Below, piece after piece: positions 1 through 7,671 of a stretch of DNA of 13,034 nucleotides. The notes under the pieces were generated by a model, which was not told where the DNA came from, searched no databases, and saw nothing but the letters and a program-made list of their open reading frames with translations. A program made the translations under genes and the position numbers. The number at the start of each line of letters is the position of its first letter. Within the stretch, counting starts at the first letter, position 1. Origin of the DNA: Verrucomicrobiota bacterium (GTDB lineage Bacteria; Chlamydiota; Chlamydiia; Chlamydiales; JAEYWL01); assembly GCA_023428915.1 (NCBI GenBank), contig JAEYWL010000080.1, forward strand, positions 1-13,034, written 5' to 3'.

Positions 1-152
1 CAAGTTGCGCCCCTAAATCACGCTTGAACATTGCCGAACTTGACAAGTGAAAGGATAAGTCCCGAAGAGCCAAGTCGTGACTTGGCCGAGGGGCTTAGCG
101 TTTCAATTGGCAAGTGCAGGCCTGTTCAAGCGTGATTTAGGGGCGCAACTTG
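1..152. repeat. Long imperfect palindrome with perfect 30-bp terminal arms (MITE-like)
   Basis: Positions 1-30 and 123-152 are exact reverse complements over 30 bp. The interior also folds on itself: 37-50 pairs with 103-117 with a few mismatches, 51-68 pairs loosely with 87-102, and the apex is an 8-bp perfect stem (69-76 with 79-86) around GT. Almost the whole 152 bp is therefore one cruciform or hairpin. There is no ORF inside it. It lies just beyond the stop of the minus-strand gene at 208-897, so it would form a huge RNA hairpin if that gene is read through, but it has no adjacent T-run typical of a terminator. It may extend left of the window. The best guess is a non-autonomous mobile or repeat element. 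No transposase is seen and target duplications cannot be judged. Confidence 0.8.
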
Positions 153-159
153 GGTTTTA

Positions 160-215
160 ATGGACAATAGACAATAGGGACACCATGAACCTTAGAGACT
201 TAATGGACTAAACGC
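160..215. repeat. Degenerate GGAC-phrase repeat, left copy
   Basis: This short stretch is built from variants of phrases such as GGACAATA, AGGGACACC and CCTTAGAGACTTA, ending in GGACTAAACGCC. The same phrases occur in the same general order at 12582-12758 (ending GGACTAAGCGCC) and, more loosely, at 11342-11373. The stop codon of the minus-strand gene (208-210) lies inside the stretch, so the repeat reaches the C-terminal codons of that gene. Function is unknown. Confidence 0.5.
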
Positions 216-897
216 CAACAGCTTGCGGCTTTATCCAGCTATATTTAGCTACAGACAGAGCAGCAGAATACCCCAGCAGCAAATAAGCTGGCAGGCCAGC
301 GCCAAGTACTTGTATAACTCCAATAGCGGCGACATTTAATACTGTACTGCATGCCGATAAGCTATGGGCAAACATTTTATATGTGTACTGCTTATTCAAG
401 TGCGAATTGGCATTTAGCTTCTGGCAGCAAGCTGCTATAGCTTTACCATGGCTATAGACACTTAAAGCAGCAAAACAAATGCCAAGCAGACCGAAGACCG
501 CTAGCGCAAAAGGCGGGATTAAGGGGTTAAAGCCCAAGAATGCATGACAACCTTTATACAGTTGAAAGCATTGCGCTGATAACGCACCGATCCTATTGGC
601 TACCTGTTTTTTTGTTACAGTAATGCATCTTTTTTTTTCCCTGATCGCTTTGCTTAAATCCTCCACTAGTAAAGTTGAAGTCATTGGAAGCCGCAAAACA
701 GCTAAAAAATAGCTTGCATGGGCCGTTCGCAATAAAGCAGCGGGTATTGGGGTTAGAAGCCCCCCTATTTTGACACCATAGCGGAAGATACGGGTCAACG
801 CGTTGGCAAGCGCGACAGGATCTTGCCAAGCGTTAAGAAGCTGCGTAATGCGATAATCATAGGTAATGTATTGCTGCTGCTTTGCGGCTATTTCCAA
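208..897 (-). CDS. Hypothetical multi-pass membrane protein, 229 aa
   Basis: I do not recognise a family. The protein has three hydrophobic stretches: about residues 42-70, 119-148 and 178-215. A basic segment (81-99, rich in Lys/Arg) lies between the first two. There is no obvious signal peptide or lipobox. This points to an inner-membrane or inclusion-membrane protein; the latter is only a guess from the chlamydial setting. The start is TTG at 895-897, preceded at 8 nt by AAGGA. A stop codon lies in frame five codons upstream and the next in-frame Met is residue 72, so TTG is the best start. The TAG stop falls within a GGAC-phrase repeat and is followed by the long palindrome at 1-152, so the last few residues may derive from the repeat. 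Confidence 0.65.
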   Translation of the reverse strand: MEIAAKQQQYITYDYRITQLLNAWQDPVALANALTRIFRYGVKIGGLLTPIPAALLRTAHASYFLAVLRLPMTSTLLVEDLSKAIREKKRCITVTKKQVANRIGALSAQCFQLYKGCHAFLGFNPLIPPFALAVFGLLGICFAALSVYSHGKAIAACCQKLNANSHLNKQYTYKMFAHSLSACSTVLNVAAIGVIQVLGAGLPAYLLLGYSAALSVAKYSWIKPQAVGV

Positions 898-962
898 CTT
901 TATAATCCTTCATTCATCTGATCTGAATGTTAAATTCAGGGCTTACCTCCATCAAGGTGAAA

Positions 963-991
963 AGTTTAAGTTATAAATTATTAAAGATCAA
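963..991 (-). promoter_or_regulatory. Possible promoter of the 208-897 gene
   Basis: On the minus strand, TTGATC (986-991) is followed after 17 nt by TAAACT (963-968). Each hexamer matches the sigma70 consensus at about four of six positions, and the site lies about 65 nt before the TTG start. In this AT-rich DNA such matches arise easily, so the call is weak. Confidence 0.2.
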
Positions 992-995
992 TAAG

Positions 996-1045
996 ATTAG
1001 GATTTTAAAACAAGGGGAGAACCTGTTTTAAAATCTCATCCTAAT
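996..1045 (-). terminator. Terminator hairpin after the 1041-2990 gene
   Basis: The arms at 996-1012 and 1024-1045 pair over 17 bp (TTAGGA plus TTTTAAAACA), with a five-base bulge in the right arm. The stem begins at the TAG stop of the minus-strand gene. On the minus strand only a broken T-tract follows. On the plus strand a clean run of seven T follows, but no gene is known to arrive from that side. Confidence 0.6.
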
Positions 1046-2990
1046 TTTTTTGCGCTATTCTCTCCTTTCTTTTAATAGTTATTAATAAATTGGCAGGTAA
1101 CATCCATAACGGATAAACCCTTTCCCTGCTTAACCTTATAGCTGACAAATACAGAGACTTCAACAGGCTGATAAAGTGACTGATAGCTGGCTGTTTTCCA
1201 GAAAGCATTAAAAACCTGGGGATCGTTATTTTTGTTTTTTTAAGCAGTGCAAGCGGATCTTTTTTAGCTATTTTCCAGATATGCTGGGTTAAAACACATG
1301 CATGCACCACGACTGCTAATGTTCCATTAGCTTTTTTATGGTGCAATAAAGCGGGTAAATACACCACGCCGGTACTCCAAAATTTTTCATAGACTAAGGC
1401 TTTATAAGACTGCTGGCCGTTTTGTTCAACCCACACCCCTTTCCAGGTGTTGAAAGGAAAATGAAGTGCGGTAAGAGTTTTTAGGCGAAAAGATTTAGGC
1501 AGGTTGCGAATTATTTGAAAAATTGCGCCTAATACACCAGTGGGTTCAGTTTCCCACATCGATAAACGATACATGTCGGGCAGATTTTGTTCCCCTAATT
1601 CCTCTTCTAATTTATCATGGGTCCATTTTGCACAGTTTTCCGAGTGAATTTGGTAGATGAGATTTCCGCCCCGCGACAGCTCCATGTCGCGGCGGATAGA
1701 TTCTAATACGCGACGCCCCTGCCCCTCCGTCAAGATAAAGGGATGGTAAACAGTTTGCCTCTGACTGTAAAATACATTTTCATCAGGGTAGGCAATTGTT
1801 GCAGTTTGCACAATGCATGCTCGAGTTAACTTTTCTATAGGACGCAATGGATATTCAAAGCCAAATTTGCCAAAATTATAAATGGCATAGCTCATGCCCT
1901 GCGGAATTGCTACTTCAAGAAAGGCATGAGTGTTTTCCAGATTTAAATTAAGAAACTCTCGAGTAGCGCTTGCAGCGACAATCCAGGGCAATCCCTTTAA
2001 TTGAGTACTGTAACGCGCTTCCACCTCCTGAACACTAAGGATTTCAAAAGCAGGCAAATTTTCCCACCAATTATGCTTATTTAGATCAATACGCTGATAC
2101 TGTCTTTCTTCTTCATCCCAATACCCCAAGTGGTGCACGCTCCAGTTGGTAATGCCGCCTTGTAAATATTCCAAATTCCCTGCATAAAATTCTTTTTTGG
2201 CAAACACTTCAAAAATTTGCATGATTGAAAGAGTGTATTGCCCTCTAAAAGTAATTTTTGCTTCTGGATTTAGAATGGAAAAATATTTTCCTTCAAAAGG
2301 AAGGGCTAAAATCTTAACGCCATTTTTTTGCAAAATTTTGAGGCCGCTATCTTTTAGTCTGCCTATGCGTTTATCAAGCCCTGCAGCGATCAGTTTCCTG
2401 CTGGTGGCAGGAAACTCAATCAAGGCCTCTATTGGATTGCGGTTTTGGATAGACCATTGCATGGCCTCTTCGAATATTTCTTTATCCGAAAGGAGAAGGT
2501 TCCGATACTGAATATAACTGGCAAGCATCTCAATATTTTGCAGTTCATCATCAGTCAAAAAATTTTCCTTAAAAATCCGGCGTGCCATTTTCCACTCTAA
2601 TGCCCGATGATAGAGCTCGACAAATTCTTGAGAGTGTACTTGTAATTGCCTTTGAAAGATTGGCATTTGCTGCTTTGTTCTGTAACCATACGCCAGGAAT
2701 GCAAGAAACAATTTTTTATAAATAGCTTCATTGGCAAGCAACTTGCATTCTTCAATACCTATAGTTACCGCCTTTATTATGACTGAGGACAAATTGGAAT
2801 TTGCTTCCTCTTCCTCAAGCATGGAAAGCAGGTGATTACAGATGGCTCTTAATCGGATTTTTTTAAAATATGCCACAGAAAATAATAGTTTTTCAGCAAA
2901 ACCGCCTTCATGCCATTTGCCATTGCGAGAAACCATTAAAAATTTGCCGGAACACAAAGCTTCGGCAAAAGCTATCAGACATTTGTTCAT
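1041..2990 (-). CDS. Uncharacterised 649-aa protein, possible permuted papain-like (NlpC/P60-like) domain
   Basis: I do not recognise a named family. Residues 1-220 are mostly helical and charged, with no signal peptide. Residues 220-340 look mixed alpha/beta. Residues 352-460 contain THAFLEV with His355, an aromatic stretch YAIYNFGKFGFEYP, and then ENCAKW with Cys453. That order (His in a hydrophobic strand, later an Asn-Cys motif) is what circularly permuted NlpC/P60 or LRAT/DUF4105-type cysteine enzymes show, so a thiol hydrolase or acyltransferase role is possible but unproven. Residues about 550-645 are basic and partly hydrophobic. The start ATG (2988-2990) follows GGAGA with 7-nt spacing. 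It appears monocistronic and ends in the hairpin at 996-1045. Large proteins of this style in amoeba-infecting chlamydiae are often host-interaction candidates, but nothing here proves secretion. Confidence 0.75.
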   Translation of the reverse strand: MNKCLIAFAEALCSGKFLMVSRNGKWHEGGFAEKLLFSVAYFKKIRLRAICNHLLSMLEEEEANSNLSSVIIKAVTIGIEECKLLANEAIYKKLFLAFLAYGYRTKQQMPIFQRQLQVHSQEFVELYHRALEWKMARRIFKENFLTDDELQNIEMLASYIQYRNLLLSDKEIFEEAMQWSIQNRNPIEALIEFPATSRKLIAAGLDKRIGRLKDSGLKILQKNGVKILALPFEGKYFSILNPEAKITFRGQYTLSIMQIFEVFAKKEFYAGNLEYLQGGITNWSVHHLGYWDEEERQYQRIDLNKHNWWENLPAFEILSVQEVEARYSTQLKGLPWIVAASATREFLNLNLENTHAFLEVAIPQGMSYAIYNFGKFGFEYPLRPIEKLTRACIVQTATIAYPDENVFYSQRQTVYHPFILTEGQGRRVLESIRRDMELSRGGNLIYQIHSENCAKWTHDKLEEELGEQNLPDMYRLSMWETEPTGVLGAIFQIIRNLPKSFRLKTLTALHFPFNTWKGVWVEQNGQQSYKALVYEKFWSTGVVYLPALLHHKKANGTLAVVVHACVLTQHIWKIAKKDPLALLKKTKITIPRFLMLSGKQPAISHFISLLKSLYLSAIRLSRERVYPLWMLPANLLITIKRKERIAQKN

Positions 2991-3009
2991 AATGAACTCT
3001 CCCTAAAAT

Positions 3010-3039
3010 GTCATAGTAATGCTTTTGCGAACAACACAA
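3010..3039 (-). promoter_or_regulatory. Possible promoter of the 1041-2990 gene
   Basis: On the minus strand TTGTGT (3034-3039) and TATGAC (3010-3015) are 18 nt apart and lie about 20 nt before the start codon. The match is partial. It sits in the divergent AT-rich gap 2991-3269, which otherwise holds only homopolymer-like AT sequence. Confidence 0.25.
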
Positions 3040-3148
3040 GTGCTAGATACAAGATTTTATTCTAAGAACATAACAATAATTAAACTAACCACTAATTTCA
3101 TAATAAAAAATCTAACTTTTATTTTCAAAATAATAATACACACAAACT

Positions 3149-3176
3149 TTGCTCGTCTGCTCGTTATAATTATAAA
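3149..3176 (+). promoter_or_regulatory. Possible promoter of the 3270-3944 gene
   Basis: TTGCTC (3149-3154) is followed after 16 nt by TATAAA (3171-3176), and a TATAAT overlaps just before it (3165-3170). A transcript from here would have a leader of about 85-90 nt. The AT-rich setting makes this tentative. Confidence 0.25.
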
Positions 3177-3269
3177 TTTAAATTCACCCTAGTCAAAAAA
3201 TTCCCATATAGTTAACTTGTTACCGTAATAATAATTTGAAAATTGACACGAAAGGAACAGGTTATAAGA

Positions 3270-3944
3270 ATGGAAAACATCAAAAATATTGGGAATGCAG
3301 CAGGCTATCATCTGCAACAAGCCGCCATACCATTTAGTATAGGCACTCTTAGCGGATATGCCATAGGCTTTATAGCTCCCTTGCGTTTAGGTGCTATGTC
3401 AGGCTTAACCCAGATTACCTATGAGCTTTTTAAAGAACTTCTTGCAAAACAGTCGTTTACAACCGAGTACATCAGAAAAATAACGGACTTTAAATACGGC
3501 ATTTATGTGCTTAAGGCTGGCGGTTATTTAGCAGCTGGAGCTTTCGCAAATGGCATGGCAGTCATTTTAGGCGCTCCTTTAACTCCCGTAGGGGTACTTG
3601 TGGCGGCAGCGGCTGCGCTCATAGGCCAGCTGGCAAATGAAAAACTGGGGCAATATCTCCTCGAAAAACTAAATCCCCAAAATGATTATTTAAACAAAAG
3701 AGAAGCCGAAATAGCCCGTCGTGAAAGGGATTTAGAAAGCGGCTCTCAGAGCTTGCAAAAAGAAAAACGGGATTTTAAAGAGCAAACCCTCGGTTATGAA
3801 AGATTAAAAAAGCAAATTGAACAAGAAAACAACGAACTTAACGAAAGAAGGATACAATACGCTAAAGATTTCAAGAAGCTAGAATCTGATAAAACGGATT
3901 TAGCAGAAGAAAAAGCTCGGTTTGAACGATCTAAATTGGTTTAA
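3270..3944 (+). CDS. Membrane protein with C-terminal coiled coil, 224 aa
   Basis: I do not recognise a specific family. Residues 18-46 and about 76-123 are hydrophobic and rich in Gly/Ala. Residues 138-222 are a long charged heptad-like region (many Glu, Lys, Arg, Gln with regular Leu) that should form a coiled coil. The layout of paired hydrophobic regions plus a cytosolic coiled coil recalls chlamydial inclusion-membrane (Inc-type) proteins, but the two hydrophobic zones are further apart than in a classic Inc hairpin, so this is only a hypothesis. The ATG at 3270 is preferred, with AGG 8 nt upstream in AAAGGAACAGG. An in-frame TTG at 3243 would add nine residues but has no ribosome binding site. 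The gene is monocistronic and is followed by a perfect stem-loop. Confidence 0.75.
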   Translation: MENIKNIGNAAGYHLQQAAIPFSIGTLSGYAIGFIAPLRLGAMSGLTQITYELFKELLAKQSFTTEYIRKITDFKYGIYVLKAGGYLAAGAFANGMAVILGAPLTPVGVLVAAAAALIGQLANEKLGQYLLEKLNPQNDYLNKREAEIARRERDLESGSQSLQKEKRDFKEQTLGYERLKKQIEQENNELNERRIQYAKDFKKLESDKTDLAEEKARFERSKLV

Positions 3945-3949
3945 TTCCT

Positions 3950-3981
3950 TTTTACGGATGTTCAACAGAACATCCGTAAAA
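3950..3981. terminator. Perfect 14-bp stem-loop after the coiled-coil gene
   Basis: TTTTACGGATGTTC (3950-3963) and its exact complement (3968-3981) enclose an AACA loop, five bases past the TAA stop. The T-run lies in the stem rather than after it, so it may act as a weak or bidirectional terminator, or as a 3'-end stabiliser. Confidence 0.55.
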
Positions 3982-3995
3982 TCCTAAGACCTTGC

Positions 3996-4024
3996 TTGCT
4001 TCTTGCACATAAAATCTCTATGAT
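3996..4024 (+). promoter_or_regulatory. sigma70-type promoter of valS
   Basis: TTGCTT (3996-4001) and TATGAT (4019-4024) are exactly 17 nt apart, between the upstream stem-loop and valS. Transcription would start near 4031, giving a short leader of about 25 nt with no room for a T-box or other attenuator. Confidence 0.5.
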
Positions 4025-4056
4025 TGTGCGAGAACTTTTAAAGCAAGGTGGCTTCC

Positions 4057-6897
4057 ATGACAACCCAACCAGAAGATGAAATTCCCAAAGCTTACGAGCC
4101 TTCAAAAGAGACCGAAATCTACGAGTTTTGGCTAAAAGGCGCCTTCTTTAGCTGTGATCCCGCTTCAAAAAAACCCTCTTACTGTATTGTCATGCCCCCG
4201 CCTAATGTCACAGGGGCGTTGCACATGGGTCACGCGCTTGTCAGTACGATTCAAGATATTCTCATCCGCTGGAAACGGATGTCCGGTTTTGAAGTTTTAT
4301 GGGTTCCAGGTACTGACCATGCAGGGATTTCTACCCAAACAGTAGTGGAAAGGCATCTGATCAAAACGCAAAATAAAAAGCGCACCGATTATACCCGCGA
4401 GGAGTTTTTAACCCATGTTTGGACCTGGAAAGAAGAAAAGCAGGACCGCATTCTCTCGCAATTAAAAAGGGTGGGTTCATCCTGCGACTGGGAGCAGCTG
4501 CGCTTTACTATGGATGAGGGCAATAATCGGGCTGTGCGTGCCATGTTCAAAAAACTTTATGACCAGGGGCTTATTTACCGCGGCGACTATCTGGTAAACT
4601 GGGATCCTGTGACGCAAACGGCCATTGCCGATGATGAAGTAGAATATGAAGAGCGGCAATCCTCGCTGTGGTATTTTAATTACCCCTTAACCAATGGCTC
4701 CGGTTATGCCATGGTAGCCACTACACGCCCTGAAACAATGCTGGGAGATACTGGTATAGCTGTTTCCCCGTCAGACCCTCGCTATAGCCATCTCATTGGC
4801 CAAACAGTGCAGCACCCCTTCTTGAATCGGGAAATTCCGATTATTGCCGACCACCGCATTGATCCGGCTTTTGGCTCCGGCATGGTGAAAATTACACCGG
4901 CACACGATCCTGTCGATTACCAGATCGGCCTCCAACATAAATTGCCCTTTATTAATATTATGACCCCATGCGGCAAAATCAATGAAAACGGGGGGCAATT
5001 TGCCGGCTTAAGCATGGAAGAAGGGCGCAAGGCAGTTGTTGAAGCACTTTCCAGCAAGGGTTTATTGGTAAAGGTCGACCCGCACACACTTCGCGTCGGC
5101 TTATCCTACCGCTCAAAAGCAGTTATCGAACCCTACATGTCTAAACAGTGGTTTGTGCGCATGGATGGCTTTGCCGGAAAACTGCGTAGAGCTGTCGAAA
5201 ATGCAAAAGTGCGCCTTATTCCTGAGATGTGGGAAAGCGTATATTTCCATTGGGTAAATAACTTGCGCGACTGGTGCATCTCGCGCCAGCTTTGGTGGGG
5301 CCATAGAATTCCCATATGGTATAACCGCGACAATCCGGAGGAAATGGTTTGCTTTGAGGGGCAAGGCGAGCCGGAAATAGTCAAGCTGCAGCCAGGCCAA
5401 TGGATACAAGACGAAGATGTACTGGACACTTGGTTTTCTTCAGCTTTATGGCCCTTTTCTACTCTTGGCTGGCCGGAAGCTACCCCTCTATTTGAAAAGT
5501 TTTATCCAAATTCTGTCTTAGTTACCGGATACGATATCTTATTCTTCTGGGTGGCTCGCATGCTCTTTATGGGAGAATACGCCACAGGCAATTTCCCATT
5601 CCCGGATGTATTTTTACATGGCTTAATCTATGGCAAATCTTACTGGAGAAATAACCAGGGCGGCGGCATCACTTATGTTAGCGATGAAGAACGCTTAAGC
5701 TATGACCTTGGCAAACCTTTTCCTAATGATGTGCAGTGTAAATGGGAAAAAATGTCCAAATCAAAAGGCAACATTATCGACCCGGTGGAGATCATTGAGC
5801 AATTCGGCACGGATGCCATGCGCATGGCGCTTTGCGCAAGCTCTCCTCAAGGCAGAGAAATTGATCTGGATCGCCGAAGATTTGAAGAGTATAAAAATTT
5901 CGCCAATAAAGTCTGGAATGGCGCACGCTTTGTGTTGTTAAACTTGCAAGATCTGACAAGCGAAGAATTTGGCCGCGGACTTGATTTAAGCATACTGAAA
6001 TTAGAAGATCGCTGGATGCTATCCGCTTTAAACCGAACCATCAATCAGGTGAATCGCAATCTAGCGGCTTATGCTTTCGACATGGCTGCCTCTGAGGCTT
6101 ATGAATTTTTCTGGAATCAGTTCTGCGCTTATTACGTGGAAATTTCAAAGCCTATTCTATTTGGTAAAGCCGGCACCTCGGAAGAACGCATCAATAAGCA
6201 GAAACTATTGACTATTGTGCTGGTAAATTCTTTGCTGCTATTGCATCCTATGGCTCCATTTATTACGGAAGAATTATTCCAATTAATAAAGAGCCGTTTT
6301 CCTCATATTCAATTGAGTTCGGCTGACACCTACACAAAAAAAACAGTTGAAGCCTTGCATTGTCCGGCTTGCATGGTCGCTCCTTTCCCTATGCTGATTT
6401 CCGCTGAAGACATCAATAAAGAAATAGATGAAACGTTCGAACTTATGGGGAAGATCATTTACACCATCAGAAATATTCGCGGTGAAATGAAATTGCCGCC
6501 AGGAGCTGTCACAGATGTCATAATTACAGCCCCTGCTTCTCATCCCGCTAGAGTGGTCGCAGAAACAAATCAAGCAATCATTACAGCATTGGTTAAAATC
6601 GGCACTCTTCAATTCAGTGAAGAAGAATGCATAGAGGGGTTAAGTGCTACAGGCATCGTTGATTCCCTTAAAATCATTATTCCCCTACCCAAGGAAATGG
6701 TTGAAAAAGAAAAGGGGCGGTTGGCAAAGGAACAGGAAAAACTTCAAAAGGCTATTGAACGGATGCAAACGCAACTCAATAATGTCGATTTTACCAGTAG
6801 AGCGCCTGCCGAGCTTATTCAAAAACAACGGCAACAGCTCCGCCAAGCTGAATCAGAATTGTTAGAACTATCTAAGAAGTTGGATAGACTCAATTAA
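4057..6897 (+). CDS. valS: Valyl-tRNA synthetase
   Basis: This is the class Ia synthetase that charges tRNA-Val with valine in the cytoplasm and hydrolyses mischarged threonine in its editing domain. The 946 residues match the bacterial family length (about 880-950). The HIGH-type motif is HMGH (residues 56-59) within PPPNVTGALHMGHAL. The connective-peptide editing domain covers about 190-340, with TTRPET (from 222) and TPAHDPVDY with Asp284. KMSKS is at 565-569. A helical anticodon-binding domain follows at about 640-800. The Lys/Glu/Gln-rich tail (about 875-946) is the C-terminal coiled coil typical of bacterial ValRS. I chose ATG 4057, with AAGG 8 nt upstream. An in-frame GTG three codons earlier lacks a ribosome binding site. 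It is monocistronic, with its own promoter, and ends only 8 nt from the convergent PEP-CTERM gene. Confidence 0.98.
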   Translation: MTTQPEDEIPKAYEPSKETEIYEFWLKGAFFSCDPASKKPSYCIVMPPPNVTGALHMGHALVSTIQDILIRWKRMSGFEVLWVPGTDHAGISTQTVVERHLIKTQNKKRTDYTREEFLTHVWTWKEEKQDRILSQLKRVGSSCDWEQLRFTMDEGNNRAVRAMFKKLYDQGLIYRGDYLVNWDPVTQTAIADDEVEYEERQSSLWYFNYPLTNGSGYAMVATTRPETMLGDTGIAVSPSDPRYSHLIGQTVQHPFLNREIPIIADHRIDPAFGSGMVKITPAHDPVDYQIGLQHKLPFINIMTPCGKINENGGQFAGLSMEEGRKAVVEALSSKGLLVKVDPHTLRVGLSYRSKAVIEPYMSKQWFVRMDGFAGKLRRAVENAKVRLIPEMWESVYFHWVNNLRDWCISRQLWWGHRIPIWYNRDNPEEMVCFEGQGEPEIVKLQPGQWIQDEDVLDTWFSSALWPFSTLGWPEATPLFEKFYPNSVLVTGYDILFFWVARMLFMGEYATGNFPFPDVFLHGLIYGKSYWRNNQGGGITYVSDEERLSYDLGKPFPNDVQCKWEKMSKSKGNIIDPVEIIEQFGTDAMRMALCASSPQGREIDLDRRRFEEYKNFANKVWNGARFVLLNLQDLTSEEFGRGLDLSILKLEDRWMLSALNRTINQVNRNLAAYAFDMAASEAYEFFWNQFCAYYVEISKPILFGKAGTSEERINKQKLLTIVLVNSLLLLHPMAPFITEELFQLIKSRFPHIQLSSADTYTKKTVEALHCPACMVAPFPMLISAEDINKEIDETFELMGKIIYTIRNIRGEMKLPPGAVTDVIITAPASHPARVVAETNQAIITALVKIGTLQFSEEECIEGLSATGIVDSLKIIIPLPKEMVEKEKGRLAKEQEKLQKAIERMQTQLNNVDFTSRAPAELIQKQRQQLRQAESELLELSKKLDRLN

Positions 6898-6905
6898 CTT
6901 TGAAA

Positions 6906-6958
6906 CTATGCTGCTTTCTGCTTGCGTTTTTTTGTAAAACTGACAGCAAGCAGCATAG
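6906..6958. terminator. Possible 3'-end structure between convergent valS and PEP-CTERM gene
   Basis: CTATGCTGCTT (6906-6916) and its exact 11-bp complement (6948-6958) enclose about 31 nt that include a run of seven T (6927-6933). The structure lies inside the last codons of the minus-strand gene and just past the valS stop. No conventional terminator is seen in the 8-nt gap, so this may serve valS, but the long loop makes it weak. Confidence 0.25.
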
Positions 6959-7580
6959 AACCTAGCAGAAGATAGGTTGAAGGCTCAGGTACACCTTGAG
7001 TATAGGTATAAGTCAGATAGATTAAATCCGCAATTTGCACGCCGCTATTAGGATTTAGCGATTGAATAGAATAACTAACTACAGCAGAAGTCGATGTCAC
7101 CAAATGGGCGGCTATCGTTTCAACAAGTTGCAAAGTGGCTGTCCCAGTTCCCAAAAAAAGGCTTAAGGCTGGCAAGCCGCCAGTCCACGTGAAGGTTTGA
7201 GAGGTAACCTTACTGCCATGCGAGGCCTCTGAAGTTGTGATGTGAGGTAAAGTTACTGTTTGATTGAAAGTCTTAAAAGATAATCCGATAGTTGAATCAG
7301 TGACTTGTTGTACCTTGCCAGTCGTCACATGGCTGGTTTTCCATTTAACGATATCAGAAGGTAAAGTTAAGCTCACTCCGGTAAGTGTGCCGCTGGCAGG
7401 ATTAAATAAAGGGATAGTAAAATTAAACGCTGTTGAAGAACTTACACTATTATTTAATGTAACTGTTTTTTGGGGAAAAGCCATTGTACTAGCACTATTA
7501 ATAGTGTAATTTATTACTGCTCCGCTTAGCTGTATCTGAATCCCTATCAGAATTATTAAAAAACTAAGTAAATTTTTCAT
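6906..7580 (-). CDS. PEP-CTERM sorting-domain secreted protein (paralogue 1), 224 aa
   Basis: The N-terminus is a signal peptide (MKNLL, a hydrophobic core to about residue 18, then SGA, with likely cleavage near residue 21). The C-terminus is a tripartite PEP-CTERM signal: VPEPSTYLLL (197-206), a short hydrophobic segment, then KKRKQK. In known systems such tails are recognised by an exosortase in the inner membrane and the protein is delivered to the envelope or outside. The central region is beta-rich, with many Ser/Thr/Asn. The segment IPLFNPASGTLTGVSLTL (56-73) resembles the core of the choice-of-anchor domains often found on PEP-CTERM proteins. About two thirds of residues match the neighbour at 7672-8367, indicating tandem duplication. 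GAGGG precedes the ATG by four nt, and a near-consensus promoter lies just upstream. No exosortase gene is in the window. Ligand and role are unknown. Confidence 0.85.
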   Translation of the reverse strand: MKNLLSFLIILIGIQIQLSGAVINYTINSASTMAFPQKTVTLNNSVSSSTAFNFTIPLFNPASGTLTGVSLTLPSDIVKWKTSHVTTGKVQQVTDSTIGLSFKTFNQTVTLPHITTSEASHGSKVTSQTFTWTGGLPALSLFLGTGTATLQLVETIAAHLVTSTSAVVSYSIQSLNPNSGVQIADLIYLTYTYTQGVPEPSTYLLLGSMLLAVSFTKKRKQKAA

Positions 7581-7595
7581 AACACCCTCAAAAAC

Positions 7596-7624
7596 ATTAT
7601 AATTAAAATTTAATTAATTATCAA
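7596..7624 (-). promoter_or_regulatory. Near-consensus promoter of PEP-CTERM paralogue 1
   Basis: On the minus strand TTGATA (7619-7624) and a perfect TATAAT (7596-7601) are exactly 17 nt apart. The start codon is 15 nt after the -10 box, so the leader is very short. The site lies in the 91-bp gap behind paralogue 2, so the two paralogues can be transcribed independently. Confidence 0.6.
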
Positions 7625-7671
7625 TCTAATTAAAAGCTAGGTTTATTCAGATAAAAAGCGAATTTAAAGTT

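Noticed and set aside
593..829. Minus-strand 78-codon ORF inside the 208-897 gene
   Set aside because: It lies in another frame of a longer ORF with a good ribosome binding site, and shows no recognisable domain.
898..960. GGAGG on the minus strand (near 944-950) as the ribosome binding site of a small leader gene
   Set aside because: No ATG, GTG or TTG follows at a useful distance, and the only downstream reading frames stop within a few codons.
3990..4048. Nested inverted repeats (CCTTGCTT with AAGCAAGG; TTGCACA with TGTGC) before valS that could mask the ribosome binding site
   Set aside because: The left halves overlap the promoter and lie before the predicted transcript start, so they would not be in the mRNA. 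No T-box elements are visible.
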